Assembly (NCBI GenBank): GCA_035531755.1
Contig: DATKSK010000035.1
Span: 1-52,771 of the forward strand
Direction: 5' to 3'
DNA from: Acidimicrobiales bacterium
GTDB lineage: Bacteria; Actinomycetota; Acidimicrobiia; Acidimicrobiales; UBA8190
Length of the DNA: 52,771 nucleotides
The notes under the pieces were generated by a model. It searched no databases. It was given only the letters and a program-made list of their open reading frames with translations, and was not told the origin of the DNA. The first letter of the stretch is position 1. The number at the start of each line of letters is the position of its first letter. The translations under genes were made by a program, and so were the position numbers. This document shows, piece after piece, positions 34,115 through 42,457 of the stretch.

Positions 34115-35110
34115 TCAGGAAGGCGGTGCCGGAGGGCGGGGCCGGGTCGGCTTGGGCGGCGTGTAGCGCTTCGACGGCGTCGGCCCCGTCGGTTCGGGCG
34201 GTCGCCGGCCGCGCTGGCGCGCCGCCTGGGCGCGGTCGCGGCCCGCGGACGCTCCGGCGCGCGCCGCTCCCCGGGGGTTGGCCGGGACGCGTCCGCCCCG
34301 AGCGGGACGGCCGGGCGCGCCACCTCTGGCGTTCAGGGCCTTCTGGTACTTGAAGACGCGCCAGATGAGGTAGCCGCCGAGGGCCCAGAAGGGCAGGGCG
34401 AAGAGCGGGGAGCCCATCGACGTGCCCAGGAAGAGCAGCGAGAAGCCGACCAGGGACCGCCGTCGGGACATGGCCGCGGCGACGACGATCCCCGACAGGA
34501 GGATGCGCGCCCCGCCCTCGAGCAGGATGAGCGAGGACGTCTGGTGGTTCTTGGTGCCGACCGCCGGGTTCACGTGGAAGGTGACGACGGTCAGCAGGAC
34601 GCCGACGGCGACACCCAAGACCGCCGAGAACAGCGCCATGAGGCGCTCACGGTCGTCGATCTTCTTGATCAGGAGGACGATCTCCTCCTTGCTCATGGCG
34701 GCGAGCGCCTCGTCGGGGCGCTGGGCCGGGCGGGCGGCTCCGGCCTGCGGCTTGAGGAACGCGTCGCGCAGCCGCGCACCCCGGGGTGCGGGGGCGCCGA
34801 GGGCTTCGTCGTCGTGCGCGTCGGTGTCGGCGTCGATGACGGCGTCCGGGACGACGACGACGTCGTCAGCGGCGGAGCTCGTGCCCTTGCGACCGGAGCC
34901 CGCCGCCTTGTCGCGACCCGCACCCGAGGCGCCCGGGGCACGCGACGTGCCCGGTCCGGACGCGCCCTTTCGGGTGGCGGGGGCGTCGGGGGCGGGCGTC
35001 TCGGGGGTCGGCGCGGGGGCGCGTTGCAGGTTCGGCAGCGCGGTGAGCAGACGCTGGCCGAGCGTCAGCTTCGGTGGGGCGCCGGTGGCGCCGGAATCGT
35101 CGTCGGTCAC
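34115..35110 (-). CDS. Membrane protein with disordered ends, unknown function
   Basis: The product is 331 aa. Residues 1-130 are low-complexity (A, P, G, T, then acidic VIDADTDAHDDEALG). A short helical segment, MSKEEIVLLIKKIDDRERLM, precedes four hydrophobic stretches (~165-260), the first being LFSAVLGVAVGVLLTVVTFH. The C-terminal ~70 residues are basic and rich in R, G, A and P, ending KRYTPPKPTRPRPPAPPS. This resembles conserved actinobacterial membrane proteins of unknown role. The stop is 17 nt from the stop of the convergent TetR gene. Confidence 0.65.
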   Translation of the reverse strand: MTDDDSGATGAPPKLTLGQRLLTALPNLQRAPAPTPETPAPDAPATRKGASGPGTSRAPGASGAGRDKAAGSGRKGTSSAADDVVVVPDAVIDADTDAHDDEALGAPAPRGARLRDAFLKPQAGAARPAQRPDEALAAMSKEEIVLLIKKIDDRERLMALFSAVLGVAVGVLLTVVTFHVNPAVGTKNHQTSSLILLEGGARILLSGIVVAAAMSRRRSLVGFSLLFLGTSMGSPLFALPFWALGGYLIWRVFKYQKALNARGGAPGRPARGGRVPANPRGAARAGASAGRDRAQAARQRGRRPPEPTGPTPSKRYTPPKPTRPRPPAPPS

Positions 35111-35183
35111 CGGTTCTCCCTCACAGCACCGTCCAGGCTAGCGAAGGCCGGGAACGGGTCTCCCCGTGCCACGTCGGCTCGGC

Positions 35184-36155
35184 TCAGGCGCCGCTGTCGG
35201 TGTGGTCGTCCGGGCTGCCGAAGAGCACGAGACGGGTCCCGAGGTTGTCCTCCGGCTCGATCACATCGCAGGGGCCGTCTGCCGGCAGTACCCCCGGCAC
35301 CGGGCCGGCTGTCACGGTGCCGGTCCCGCCCGCGCCACGGTGGGCAGTGTCCGAGCCGTCATCTTGACGGGGCACGCCGTCACCCCGGCGAGGTGGCTGC
35401 TCTACGGCCGGCTCGAAGGCCGCCTCGAAGGCCAGATGGTGGAGGCGGCCCGGTAGGGTCCCGAGCCAGGCCCGGAGCGGGGTGTCGCCGGATTCGGAGG
35501 GCGGCGCGACCCGGATCGGAGCGACGAGACGCAGCACCGGTGGCGTGGGCCACTCGAGGTCTGCGAACTCCCAGGTGCCGTCGGGGGCGGTCCCTCGGGC
35601 ACGGACCCGGCCGTCCAGGAGGCCCTCGAAGAGGGCCAGGCCCGACTGCAGGTCGGCGACGGCGTGGGTCGCCCGGACCAGGGACGCCGGAGGCTGACGG
35701 CGCTCCGTGGGGAACCCCTCGGGCGCCGGGGACTCCCACGCGTAGGCGGCCTGTGCCAGCTGGACGACGATGCCCGTGGCCTGCTTGGGATGGAGGAACG
35801 CCTCCATCCAGTCGGGGTTGGTCAGGTCCACGTTCACCGGGGAGAAGCCGGCGTCCTCCGCCTGACCGAGCGCGCCGGCCAGGTCGGGGACCTTGAAGGT
35901 CATGTGGTGGGGGCCGGGCCCGTGGCGATCGAGGAACCGGCGCAGGAACGGGTTGTCCTCGGCCTGCCACGGCTGGAGCACCTCGACCCGCCCGCCGTTG
36001 GCGTAGCGGAGCTGGGCCGGGCCGAATCCCACGTTGAGGCCACCCGAAGTCCACGTCCCGCCGAGGTCGACGGCGTAGCGGGGCCACGCGTCGGGCCAGC
36101 GTTCGACGGCCACGGCCACGTGGTCGAGCGTCGCGCCGGCGATGGTGGTGGGCAC
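35184..36155 (-). CDS. Two-domain VOC (glyoxalase-fold) protein
   Basis: The start is GTG 36155; the product is 323 aa. Domain 1 (residues ~8-135) begins TLDHVAVAVERWPDAWPRYA and contains GPHHMTFKVPDLAGAL and ETGIVVQL-type strands (KQATGIVVQLAQ). Domain 2 (~165-320) has THAVADLQSGLALFEGLLDG and RLHHLAFEAAFEPA. An inserted low-complexity stretch (PRRGDGVPRQDDGSDTAHRG) interrupts domain 2, probably a repeat-driven expansion. VOC proteins bind a divalent metal and act as lyases, isomerases or dioxygenases; activity is unknown here. It is divergent from the amidase gene. Confidence 0.75.
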   Translation of the reverse strand: MPTTIAGATLDHVAVAVERWPDAWPRYAVDLGGTWTSGGLNVGFGPAQLRYANGGRVEVLQPWQAEDNPFLRRFLDRHGPGPHHMTFKVPDLAGALGQAEDAGFSPVNVDLTNPDWMEAFLHPKQATGIVVQLAQAAYAWESPAPEGFPTERRQPPASLVRATHAVADLQSGLALFEGLLDGRVRARGTAPDGTWEFADLEWPTPPVLRLVAPIRVAPPSESGDTPLRAWLGTLPGRLHHLAFEAAFEPAVEQPPRRGDGVPRQDDGSDTAHRGAGGTGTVTAGPVPGVLPADGPCDVIEPEDNLGTRLVLFGSPDDHTDSGA

Positions 36156-36236
36156 GGGCCCAGGTTGCCGTGTGCCGAGCCGGCCTGTCCATCTCGCGCA
36201 CGAGCGCCGCCGGGCGCGTCGTGCTACGCGTGGGTC

Positions 36237-37643
36237 ATGGACTTTCGACGCGAGACCCTCACCGGCCTGGCCGCGCAGGTGCGGTCGGGAACGCTCGCCG
36301 CACGCGAGCTCGTCGTGCACGCGCTCGAACGGATCGAGGCGCTCAACCCGCGGATCAACGCCTTCGTGGCGGTGGACGCGGACGACGCGTTGGTTGCCGC
36401 CGCCCGCATCGACGACGCGGTGGCGGCCGGCCTGGACCCCGGCCCGCTGGCCGGCATCCCGATCGGGGTGAAGGACCTGGAGGACGCCGCGGGCTTCGTC
36501 ACGTCGTACGGCTCCGCCGCCTTCGCCGGCGGGGCGGCCGCCACCGCCGACTCGCCACTGGTGGCGCGCCTGTGCGCGGCCGGGTGCGTCGTGGTCGGCA
36601 AGACCAACACCCCCGAGCTCGGGTGGAAGGCCGACACCGACAACGCCACCTTCGGCGCGACCTGCAACCCGTGGGACCTGGCGCACAGCCCCGGTGGCTC
36701 CTCGGGAGGCTCCGCGGCCGCCATCGCGTCGGGGATGGTCCCGCTCGCCACCGGGTCCGACGGCGGCGGGTCGATCCGCATCCCCTCGTCGTGCTGCGGG
36801 ATGAGCGGGGTCAAGCCCTCGCTCGGCCGTGTGCCGTCGGGAGGGCCGCACGGGTCGGACTGGCACGACCTGTCCACCAAGGGCCCGATGGCGCGGCGCG
36901 TCGCCGACGTGGTGGCCGCGCTCGAGGTCGCCGTGGGACCGGACCCGACCGACATCCGCTCGTTGCCGCGGCCGGAGGCGTCGTGGACCGCCGCGCTCGA
37001 GGGCGCACAGGTCCCCACCAAGGTGGCGTGGGCGCCCACCCTCGGGTACGCCCCGCTCGACGACGGCGTGCGTGCCCTGTGTGAGCGCGCCGTGGCGTCG
37101 TTGGAGCCCCTCGGCGTGGAGGTGATCGAGATCGAGACGGTCTTCGACGAGGACCCGGTGCGTGAGTGGCTCACGATGGCGGTGGCGTACAACCTGCGGA
37201 CGCTGGCGCCGTACCGGGGGACCGATGTCTGGGAGCGGGTCGACCCGCTCCTCGCCGCGCAGGTCGACTGGGCGGCCGAGCACCTCAGCGCACTCGACCT
37301 CGTCAAGGCGCAGGACGCGTGCCACCGGCTGAACCTGCGGCTGGTCGAGCTCTTCCACGAGGTCCGGCTCCTCATCACCCCCACCTGCGCGGGCTCGCCG
37401 CCGCCCCGGGCGCTGCAGGGGCAAGGGCTCGTCAACGGTGAAGTCGACGCCAACTGGGTCCGATTCACCTACCCGTTCAACATGACGCGCTCGCCGGCGG
37501 CATCCGTGTGCGCCGGGCTCGACGCCGACGGCTTGCCCGTCGGCCTGCAGGTCGTCGGCCCCCAGCACGCCGACCTCGCCGTCATCCGTTCCGCCGCGGC
37601 GCTCGAGGCCGCCATCGGGTTCGACGAGGTCGCCCCCGTCTGA
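36237..37643 (+). CDS. Amidase-signature family hydrolase
   Basis: The start is ATG 36237; the product is 468 aa. The Ser-cisSer-Lys triad is visible: Lys in LAGIPIGVKDLEDA (~80) and the serines in HSPGGSSGGSAAAIASGM with GSDGGGSIRIPSS. The C-terminal FTYPFNMTRSPAASVCAGLD then DGLPVGLQVVGPQHAD is standard for aryl-acylamidases and GatA-like amidases. It lacks neighbouring gatB/gatC, so it is probably a stand-alone amidase of unknown substrate rather than a tRNA-amidation subunit. It is followed by direct repeats and the B12 riboswitch region. Confidence 0.9.
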   Translation: MDFRRETLTGLAAQVRSGTLAARELVVHALERIEALNPRINAFVAVDADDALVAAARIDDAVAAGLDPGPLAGIPIGVKDLEDAAGFVTSYGSAAFAGGAAATADSPLVARLCAAGCVVVGKTNTPELGWKADTDNATFGATCNPWDLAHSPGGSSGGSAAAIASGMVPLATGSDGGGSIRIPSSCCGMSGVKPSLGRVPSGGPHGSDWHDLSTKGPMARRVADVVAALEVAVGPDPTDIRSLPRPEASWTAALEGAQVPTKVAWAPTLGYAPLDDGVRALCERAVASLEPLGVEVIEIETVFDEDPVREWLTMAVAYNLRTLAPYRGTDVWERVDPLLAAQVDWAAEHLSALDLVKAQDACHRLNLRLVELFHEVRLLITPTCAGSPPPRALQGQGLVNGEVDANWVRFTYPFNMTRSPAASVCAGLDADGLPVGLQVVGPQHADLAVIRSAAALEAAIGFDEVAPV

Positions 37644-37645
37644 TT

Positions 37646-37725
37646 CCGCACGTGTCGTGGGTGGCCGGCATCACTGTGACTCGTTCCCGCACGTGTCGTG
37701 GGTGGCCGGCATCACTGTGACTCGT
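37646..37725. repeat. Direct repeat, 2 x 39 bp (41-bp period)
   Basis: The copies 37646-37684 and 37687-37725 are identical and each contains ACGTGTCGTGGGTGGCCGGC. They begin 3 nt after the amidase stop. There is no transposase or terminal inverted repeat nearby, so simple duplication is the likeliest origin. Confidence 0.85.
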
Positions 37726-37790
37726 GGGTCGGTGATGACCGGCGACCGACCGGCGCATGTGCGGACTCGGCCTGATGTTCACCTGATAAT

Positions 37791-37903
37791 CGCCTGGCAC
37801 CAACCGTGCGTTCGCCTGCCCCCGGCCGTGTCGGTCGCCTGGCACCGGCCGTGTCGGTCGCCTGGCACCGGCCGTGCGTTCGCCTGGCACCGGCCGTGTC
37901 GGT
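37791..37903. repeat. 22-23-bp tandem repeat array upstream of the B12 riboswitch
   Basis: Five units begin at 37791, 37813, 37836, 37859 and 37881, each close to CGCCTGGCACCGGCCGTGT plus 3-4 bases. The units alternate between two endings (CGTT and TCGGT). The array ends about 50 nt before the riboswitch, in the region expected to contain the btu promoter. Confidence 0.85.
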
Positions 37904-37954
37904 CGTGCGGCACGGCCCACGGCTGCGATGGCGCCTGCGGCGGTGGAGGGGTAA

Positions 37955-38092
37955 CGTGCGGACGCTTCGGTCGTGAGCCGGAGTGGTGCAGTCCAGCGAA
38001 GACCGGTGAGATCCCGGCGCTGTCCCGCAACGGTGATGCCCCCGACGAGGGGATGAGCCCGGGCGCCTGTCCTGTGCCGCGAAACCTGTCCT
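37955..38092 (+). promoter_or_regulatory. Cobalamin (B12) riboswitch
   Basis: Conserved elements occur in order: AGCGAAGACCGGTGAGATCC (37995-38014), CTGTCCCGCAACGGTGAT (38020-38037), then ATGAGCCCGGGCGCCTGTCC (38053-38072). These match the conserved core of cobalamin riboswitches (GGTGxxAxTCC, CCCGCAAC-x-GT, AGxCxGGxxxCCTG). The 5' boundary is approximate. It lies about 85-200 nt upstream of btuF and should repress uptake genes when adenosylcobalamin is plentiful. A hairpin (GGGCACC ... GGTGCC near 38114-38132) downstream may be the expression platform. Confidence 0.88.
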
Positions 38093-38176
38093 CGGAGGAA
38101 GGGCGGTTCGTTGGGCACCACCATCGGGTGCCGCAGCGGGCGCACTTCGTCCTCCGCAACCGATGGAGGATGACCA

Positions 38177-39133
38177 ATGTCCCAATACCCGCAGCACGCC
38201 GGACGACGACCGGGATTGCTCGTCATCGCCGCGGTCGGGCTGCTCGCAGCCGCCTGCAGCAGTACGACGTCCGCCGCCGCCAAGGCCTCTGCCGCCGGCT
38301 CGTTTCCCACGTCGATCGCCGCCGCCAACGGCACCGTGCACATCACGGCGCGACCCCGGGCGATCATCTCGCTGTCGCCCACGGCGACGGAGATGCTCTT
38401 CGCCATCGGGGCCGGGGGCCAGGTGAAGGCGGTCGACAAGGACTCCGACTATCCCCGCTCGGCCCCGCACACCTCGCTCGACGGGTTCCAGCCGAACGTC
38501 GAGGCCATCGCCGCCTACCGGCCCGACCTCGTCGTCATGGCCGGCGACACGAGCGGGCTGATTGGCCGGCTCCGGACCCTGGGCATCCCGGTCCTGTCCC
38601 TACCGGCGGCCACGACCCTCGCCGACAGCTACAACCAGTTCGACGAGCTCGGAGCGGCCACCGGCCACGTCCACCAGGCGGCCGCCGAGGTGTCCACGAT
38701 GAAGGCGCAGATCAGCCGGATCGTGCACGGGGCGGCGGTGTCGCACGCCATCCGGACCTACTACTACGAGCTCGACCCCACGTACTACTCGGTCACGTCG
38801 TCGACGTTCGTCGGAAGGGTGCTCTCGCTCCTCGGCCTGCGCAACATCGCCGACGCCGCGCCGGGCGCGGCGTCGAGCGGCGGGTACCCGCAGCTCTCCT
38901 CCGAGTTCATCGTGCAGGCGAGCCCCGACTTCATCTTCCTCGCCGACTCGATCTGTTGCGGGCAGAGCGCGCACTCGGTGGCGTCGCGGCCCGGCTGGTC
39001 CACGGTGACGGCGGTCCAGAAGGGCCAGATCGTGACCATCAACGACGACATCGCGTCGCGTTGGGGCCCGCGAATCGTCGACCTGCTGCGCATCGTGGCG
39101 TCGGCCCTCCAGAAGCACCCTTCCAGCCGGTGA
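38177..39133 (+). CDS. btuF: Cobalamin ABC transporter substrate-binding lipoprotein
   Basis: The product is 318 aa. The N-terminus has a signal segment ending in the lipobox LAAAC (Cys ~27), so it is a membrane-anchored lipoprotein. The core matches the helical-backbone metal/vitamin-receptor fold: PRAIISLSPTATEMLFAIGA, VKAVDKDSDYP, FQPNVEAIAAYRPDLVV and the C-terminal RWGPRIVDLLRIVASAL. It captures cobalamin or other corrinoids and delivers them to BtuCD. It is the first gene after the riboswitch. The stop overlaps the btuC GTG. Confidence 0.88.
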   Translation: MSQYPQHAGRRPGLLVIAAVGLLAAACSSTTSAAAKASAAGSFPTSIAAANGTVHITARPRAIISLSPTATEMLFAIGAGGQVKAVDKDSDYPRSAPHTSLDGFQPNVEAIAAYRPDLVVMAGDTSGLIGRLRTLGIPVLSLPAATTLADSYNQFDELGAATGHVHQAAAEVSTMKAQISRIVHGAAVSHAIRTYYYELDPTYYSVTSSTFVGRVLSLLGLRNIADAAPGAASSGGYPQLSSEFIVQASPDFIFLADSICCGQSAHSVASRPGWSTVTAVQKGQIVTINDDIASRWGPRIVDLLRIVASALQKHPSSR

Positions 39134-40230
39134 GCACGACGCTCCCGAGGCAGGTGGCGGTGGCGACGCCTCGGCGGACGGCCGACGGGACCACGGTGGC
39201 GCTCCACCCGCCGCCGGTGCGCGGCGCCGTGCTCGTGGCGCTGGCGGCGCTGGCCGGGGCGATGCTCCTGGGTGTGTCGACGGGGCCGGCCGACGTGTCG
39301 TTCTCGGCGGCAGCCCGCGTCCTTCTGTCCCACGTCCCGCTGCTGCACTTCCATTCCGGGGTGAGCCGGACCGACGCCGACATCCTGTGGCAGATCCGGC
39401 TCCCCCGGGTCGTGCTCGGGGGCATCGTGGGTGCCATGCTGGCGGGGGGTGGGGCGGCCTTCCAGGGGGTCTTCCGGAACCCCCTCGCCGACCCGTACCT
39501 CCTCGGCGTGGCCGCCGGCGCCGGACTGGGTGCCACCGCCGTGATCGTCGGCGGGCCGCATCTCTCCGAGCTCCTGCCGCTGGCGGCCTTCGCCGGCGCG
39601 GTGGGGGCCGTCACGCTGACCTACGTCATCGGTGCCACCGTGGGCCGCCAGGGTGCCACGGCGTCGATCGTCCTCGCGGGCGTGGCTGTGGCCGCCCTGC
39701 TCACCGCGATCCAGACCTACCTGCAGCAGCAGCACTCGCAGGACCTGCAGGACGTCTACGGATGGATCCTCGGCCGGCTGACGGTCGCCACGTGGTCCGA
39801 TGTCGTGCTCATCCTGCCGTACGTGGCCGTCAGCGCCATCGTCCTGTTCGCGCACCGCAGGCTCCTCGACGTCCTGCGGGTCGGGGAGGACGAAGCCGAC
39901 AGCCTGGGGGTGCGCTCCGCCCGTGTCCGGATCGTGGTGGTGGCGGCGGCCACACTGGGCACGGCGGCCGTGGTGTCGGTGAGCGGGCTCATCGGGTTCG
40001 TGGGCATCATCGTCCCCCACACCGTGCGGCTCACCACCAATGCGAGCTACCGGGTGGTGATGCCGGTCTCGATGATCGGCGGCGCCGCCTTCCTGATCCT
40101 GGCCGACATCGCGGCCCGCACGGTCCTGTCGCCCAGCGAGGTCCCGATCGGTGTGGTGACGGCGTTCGTGGGCGCACCGTTCTTCCTCTTCGTCCTCCGT
40201 TCCCGGCGCGCCGGGCGCAGCGTGTCGTGA
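39130..40230 (+). CDS. btuC: Cobalamin ABC transporter permease
   Basis: The start is GTG 39130 (GTGA overlap with btuF); the product is 366 aa. About ten membrane helices are seen. FecCD/BtuC motifs are IRLPRVVLGGIVGAMLAGGG, 'FRNPLADPYLLGVAAGAGLG' and VSVSGLIGFVGIIVPHTVRL, with the ATPase-contact G-loop region. An N-terminal extension of ~30 residues precedes the first helix. It forms the translocation channel with BtuD. The B12 identity comes from the riboswitch and linked cob genes. Confidence 0.9.
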   Translation: MSTTLPRQVAVATPRRTADGTTVALHPPPVRGAVLVALAALAGAMLLGVSTGPADVSFSAAARVLLSHVPLLHFHSGVSRTDADILWQIRLPRVVLGGIVGAMLAGGGAAFQGVFRNPLADPYLLGVAAGAGLGATAVIVGGPHLSELLPLAAFAGAVGAVTLTYVIGATVGRQGATASIVLAGVAVAALLTAIQTYLQQQHSQDLQDVYGWILGRLTVATWSDVVLILPYVAVSAIVLFAHRRLLDVLRVGEDEADSLGVRSARVRIVVVAAATLGTAAVVSVSGLIGFVGIIVPHTVRLTTNASYRVVMPVSMIGGAAFLILADIAARTVLSPSEVPIGVVTAFVGAPFFLFVLRSRRAGRSVS

Positions 40231-40290
40231 CCGGCCGACGATGACAGCGCGTCCGGGCTCCGCCTCGGCCCCGGCCGGCGGCGAGCGGCC

Positions 40291-41061
40291 ATGATCGGCC
40301 TCGAGGACGTCACCGTCCGCTACGGCCCGACGGAGGTGTTGCGCGGGCTCACCGAGCAGATCGACGCCGGGGAGTGGGTGGGCCTCATCGGGCCGAACGG
40401 TGCCGGGAAGACCACGGCGCTGCGCGCCATCGCCCGCCTCGTCCCCCACGACGGCACGGTGACGATCGGTGGAGAGCTCTCCACGGCCCTGACGCCCAAG
40501 CGCCTGGCCCGGCTCGTCGCCTTCGTACCGCAACAGCCCGAGCTGCCCGCCGACATGACGGTGGCCGACTACGTGCTGCTCGGCCGCACCCCGCACATCA
40601 GCTACTTCGCCGTCGAGACCGCTGCCGACCGCCGGGCCTGCGCTGAGCTCCTCGACTCCCTCGGGCTCGCCACCATGGCGCGGCGTCCGCTCGGCACGTT
40701 GTCGGGTGGCGAGTTACAGCGCCTCGTCCTCGCCCGGGCCCTCGCCCAGGAGGCGCCCGTCCTCCTCCTCGACGAGCCCACCAGCGCGCTCGACCTGGGG
40801 CGGCGCGTCGACGCCCTCGAGCTGGTGGACGCCTTGCGCCGCGAGCGGGGCCTCACGGTGTTGAGCGCCATGCACGACCTGACCCTGGCCGGCCAGTTCG
40901 CCGACCGGTTGGTCCTCCTCGGCGACGGACGGGTCGTCGGGGCGGGAAAGCCCGACGAGGTTCTCACCGAGGAGTCGCTGTCGGGTCACTTCGGCACCAA
41001 CGTGCGGGTCATCCGGTCCGACGACGGGGATCTCGTCGTCGTGCCCAGGCGGTCCCGATGA
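40291..41061 (+). CDS. btuD: Cobalamin ABC transporter ATPase
   Basis: The product is 256 aa. Walker A is GPNGAGKTTALR (~35), the Q-loop is in FVPQQPELP, the signature is LSGGELQRLVLARALAQE, Walker B is VLLLDEPTSALDLG and the switch His is in SAMHDLTLAGQFADR. This is a standard FecE/BtuD-type subunit powering corrinoid import with BtuFC. Its stop codon lies inside the first unit of a 19-bp repeat that fills the spacer to cobO. Confidence 0.9.
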   Translation: MIGLEDVTVRYGPTEVLRGLTEQIDAGEWVGLIGPNGAGKTTALRAIARLVPHDGTVTIGGELSTALTPKRLARLVAFVPQQPELPADMTVADYVLLGRTPHISYFAVETAADRRACAELLDSLGLATMARRPLGTLSGGELQRLVLARALAQEAPVLLLDEPTSALDLGRRVDALELVDALRRERGLTVLSAMHDLTLAGQFADRLVLLGDGRVVGAGKPDEVLTEESLSGHFGTNVRVIRSDDGDLVVVPRRSR

Positions 41062-41146
41062 CGACAGACGGTCCCGATGACGACAGGCTGTCCCGATGAC
41101 GACGGGCTGTCCCGATGACGACAGGCGGTCCCGATGACGACAGGGA
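41052..41146. repeat. 19-bp tandem repeat, 5 units, between btuD and cobO
   Basis: Units of GTCCCGATGACGACAGG plus two bases start at 41052, 41071, 41090, 41109 and 41128. Each contains ATGA, and the first supplies the btuD stop. The array ends with GGGAG, the ribosome site of cobO. Confidence 0.88.
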
Positions 41147-41153
41147 GCACGGC

Positions 41154-41726
41154 ATGACCAAGGACGACGGCGTCAGGGACAGCGAGGCGGTAACGGCGTC
41201 GCCGGCCAGGGTCGCCTCACTCGTGCTGGTCAACACGGGGGACGGCAAGGGCAAGTCGTCGGCCGCCTTCGGCGTCATGGGCCGGGGCTGGGCGCGGGGC
41301 TGGAAGGTGGGCGTCGTGCAGTTCATGAAGAGCGGCAAATGGAAGGTGGGCGAGCGGAAGCTGGCCGAGCACCTCGGGATCGATTGGCAGACACTGGGCG
41401 ATGGCTTCACCTGGGAGTCGACGGACCTCGACGAGTCGGCGGCCAAGGGTCGCCATGCCTGGCAGGTGGCCCGGGCCAAGCTGGCCTCGGGCGACTACGA
41501 CCTTTTGATCCTCGACGAGTTGACCTACGCCGTCACCTTCGGGTGGGTCGACGTCGCCGACGTGGTGGCGGGGATCACCGGACGGGCCCCGCGCACCAAC
41601 GTCGTCATCACCGGTCGGGACGCCGCACCCGAGATCGTGGAGATCGCCGACACCGTCACCGAGATGCGCAACGTCAAGCACGCGTATGAGCGGGGCATCA
41701 CAGCGCGCAAGGGAATCGAGTACTGA
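41154..41726 (+). CDS. cobO: Cob(I)yrinic acid a,c-diamide adenosyltransferase
   Basis: The start is ATG 41154 with GGGAG 6 nt upstream; the product is 190 aa. P-loop GDGKGKSSAAFG (~29-40), VVQFMKSGKWKVGE, and YDLLILDELTYAVTFGWVD identify a CobA/CobO-type corrinoid adenosyltransferase. It transfers the 5'-deoxyadenosyl group from ATP to Co(I) corrinoids, either newly made or imported. The stop is 2 nt before cbiZ. An upstream ATG (41115) inside the repeat array is in frame but lacks a ribosome site. Confidence 0.92.
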   Translation: MTKDDGVRDSEAVTASPARVASLVLVNTGDGKGKSSAAFGVMGRGWARGWKVGVVQFMKSGKWKVGERKLAEHLGIDWQTLGDGFTWESTDLDESAAKGRHAWQVARAKLASGDYDLLILDELTYAVTFGWVDVADVVAGITGRAPRTNVVITGRDAAPEIVEIADTVTEMRNVKHAYERGITARKGIEY

Positions 41727-41728
41727 CG

Positions 41729-42457
41729 ATGGCCGGATCGACACCCCGGCAGCTGATCACCGATGTGCGCCCCGAGGCGCACGAGCACGTCGAGGACGGC
41801 GAGGTGCTGACCATGCTGGTGTGGCGCTTCGCCCAACCCGTGCTCACGGTGTCGTCGGCCCCCCTCGGCGGCGGGTTGGGCCTGCGCCGGTGGGTGGTCA
41901 ACGCGCAGGTGCCGTATTCGTTCGCGCGCCTCGACCCCGAGGCTCATCTGGAGGAACTGGCGTCGCACGCCGGCTTGGTGGGTGACGGTGTCGGGATGCT
42001 CACCGCCGTGGACCTTCGTCGCGCCATCGGGGCATCGGACGACGGCGCCCGTGCGGAGGTCTCGGTTGGCCTCGCCTTCCCCACGTGGGCGGCCGCTCCC
42101 GACGAGGGCAGCTACATACTGCTCGCCGAGGCGGACCGCGTCGGCCCCGGCGCACACGGCGGGGCCGTGCCGGGAAGCATCCCCGGGACCGTCAACATCG
42201 TCGGGGTCGTACCCGAGCGGCTTTCACCCGCGGCACTCGTGAACGCCGTGCTCACCGTGACGGAGGCGAAAGCGCAGGCACTGTGGGAGGCGGGGGTGGC
42301 GGCGACCGGGACGGCGTCCGACGCCGTGTGCGTCGCCTGTCCCGCCGAGGGCCCCGAACAACCGTTCGGCGGCCCCCGCTCGCTGTGGGGTGCTCGCTTG
42401 GCGCGTGCCGTCCACCGCGCCGTGCTGGACGCCTGCCGGCCGGGGACGGCCCCGTGA
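41729..42457 (+). CDS. cbiZ: Adenosylcobinamide amidohydrolase
   Basis: The product is 242 aa. CbiZ features are VLTVSSAPLGGGLGLRRWVV near the start, GVGMLTAVDLRRA, and the C-terminal PGTVNIVGVVPERLSPAALV then EAKAQALWEAGV, followed by CVACPAEGPEQPFGGP. CbiZ cleaves the aminopropanol side chain and nucleotide loop from (pseudo)cobinamides, allowing scavenged corrinoids with foreign lower ligands to be remodelled. It is placed between adenosylation and loop-assembly genes, as expected for salvage. Confidence 0.88.
   Translation: MAGSTPRQLITDVRPEAHEHVEDGEVLTMLVWRFAQPVLTVSSAPLGGGLGLRRWVVNAQVPYSFARLDPEAHLEELASHAGLVGDGVGMLTAVDLRRAIGASDDGARAEVSVGLAFPTWAAAPDEGSYILLAEADRVGPGAHGGAVPGSIPGTVNIVGVVPERLSPAALVNAVLTVTEAKAQALWEAGVAATGTASDAVCVACPAEGPEQPFGGPRSLWGARLARAVHRAVLDACRPGTAP

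Noticed and set aside
37646-37725. Insertion-sequence ends or transposon target duplication
   Set aside because: The copies are directly adjacent direct repeats with no transposase or inverted termini.
37791-37903. CRISPR-like array
   Set aside because: Units are contiguous 22-23-mers without spacers and there are no cas genes, so it is a tandem repeat.
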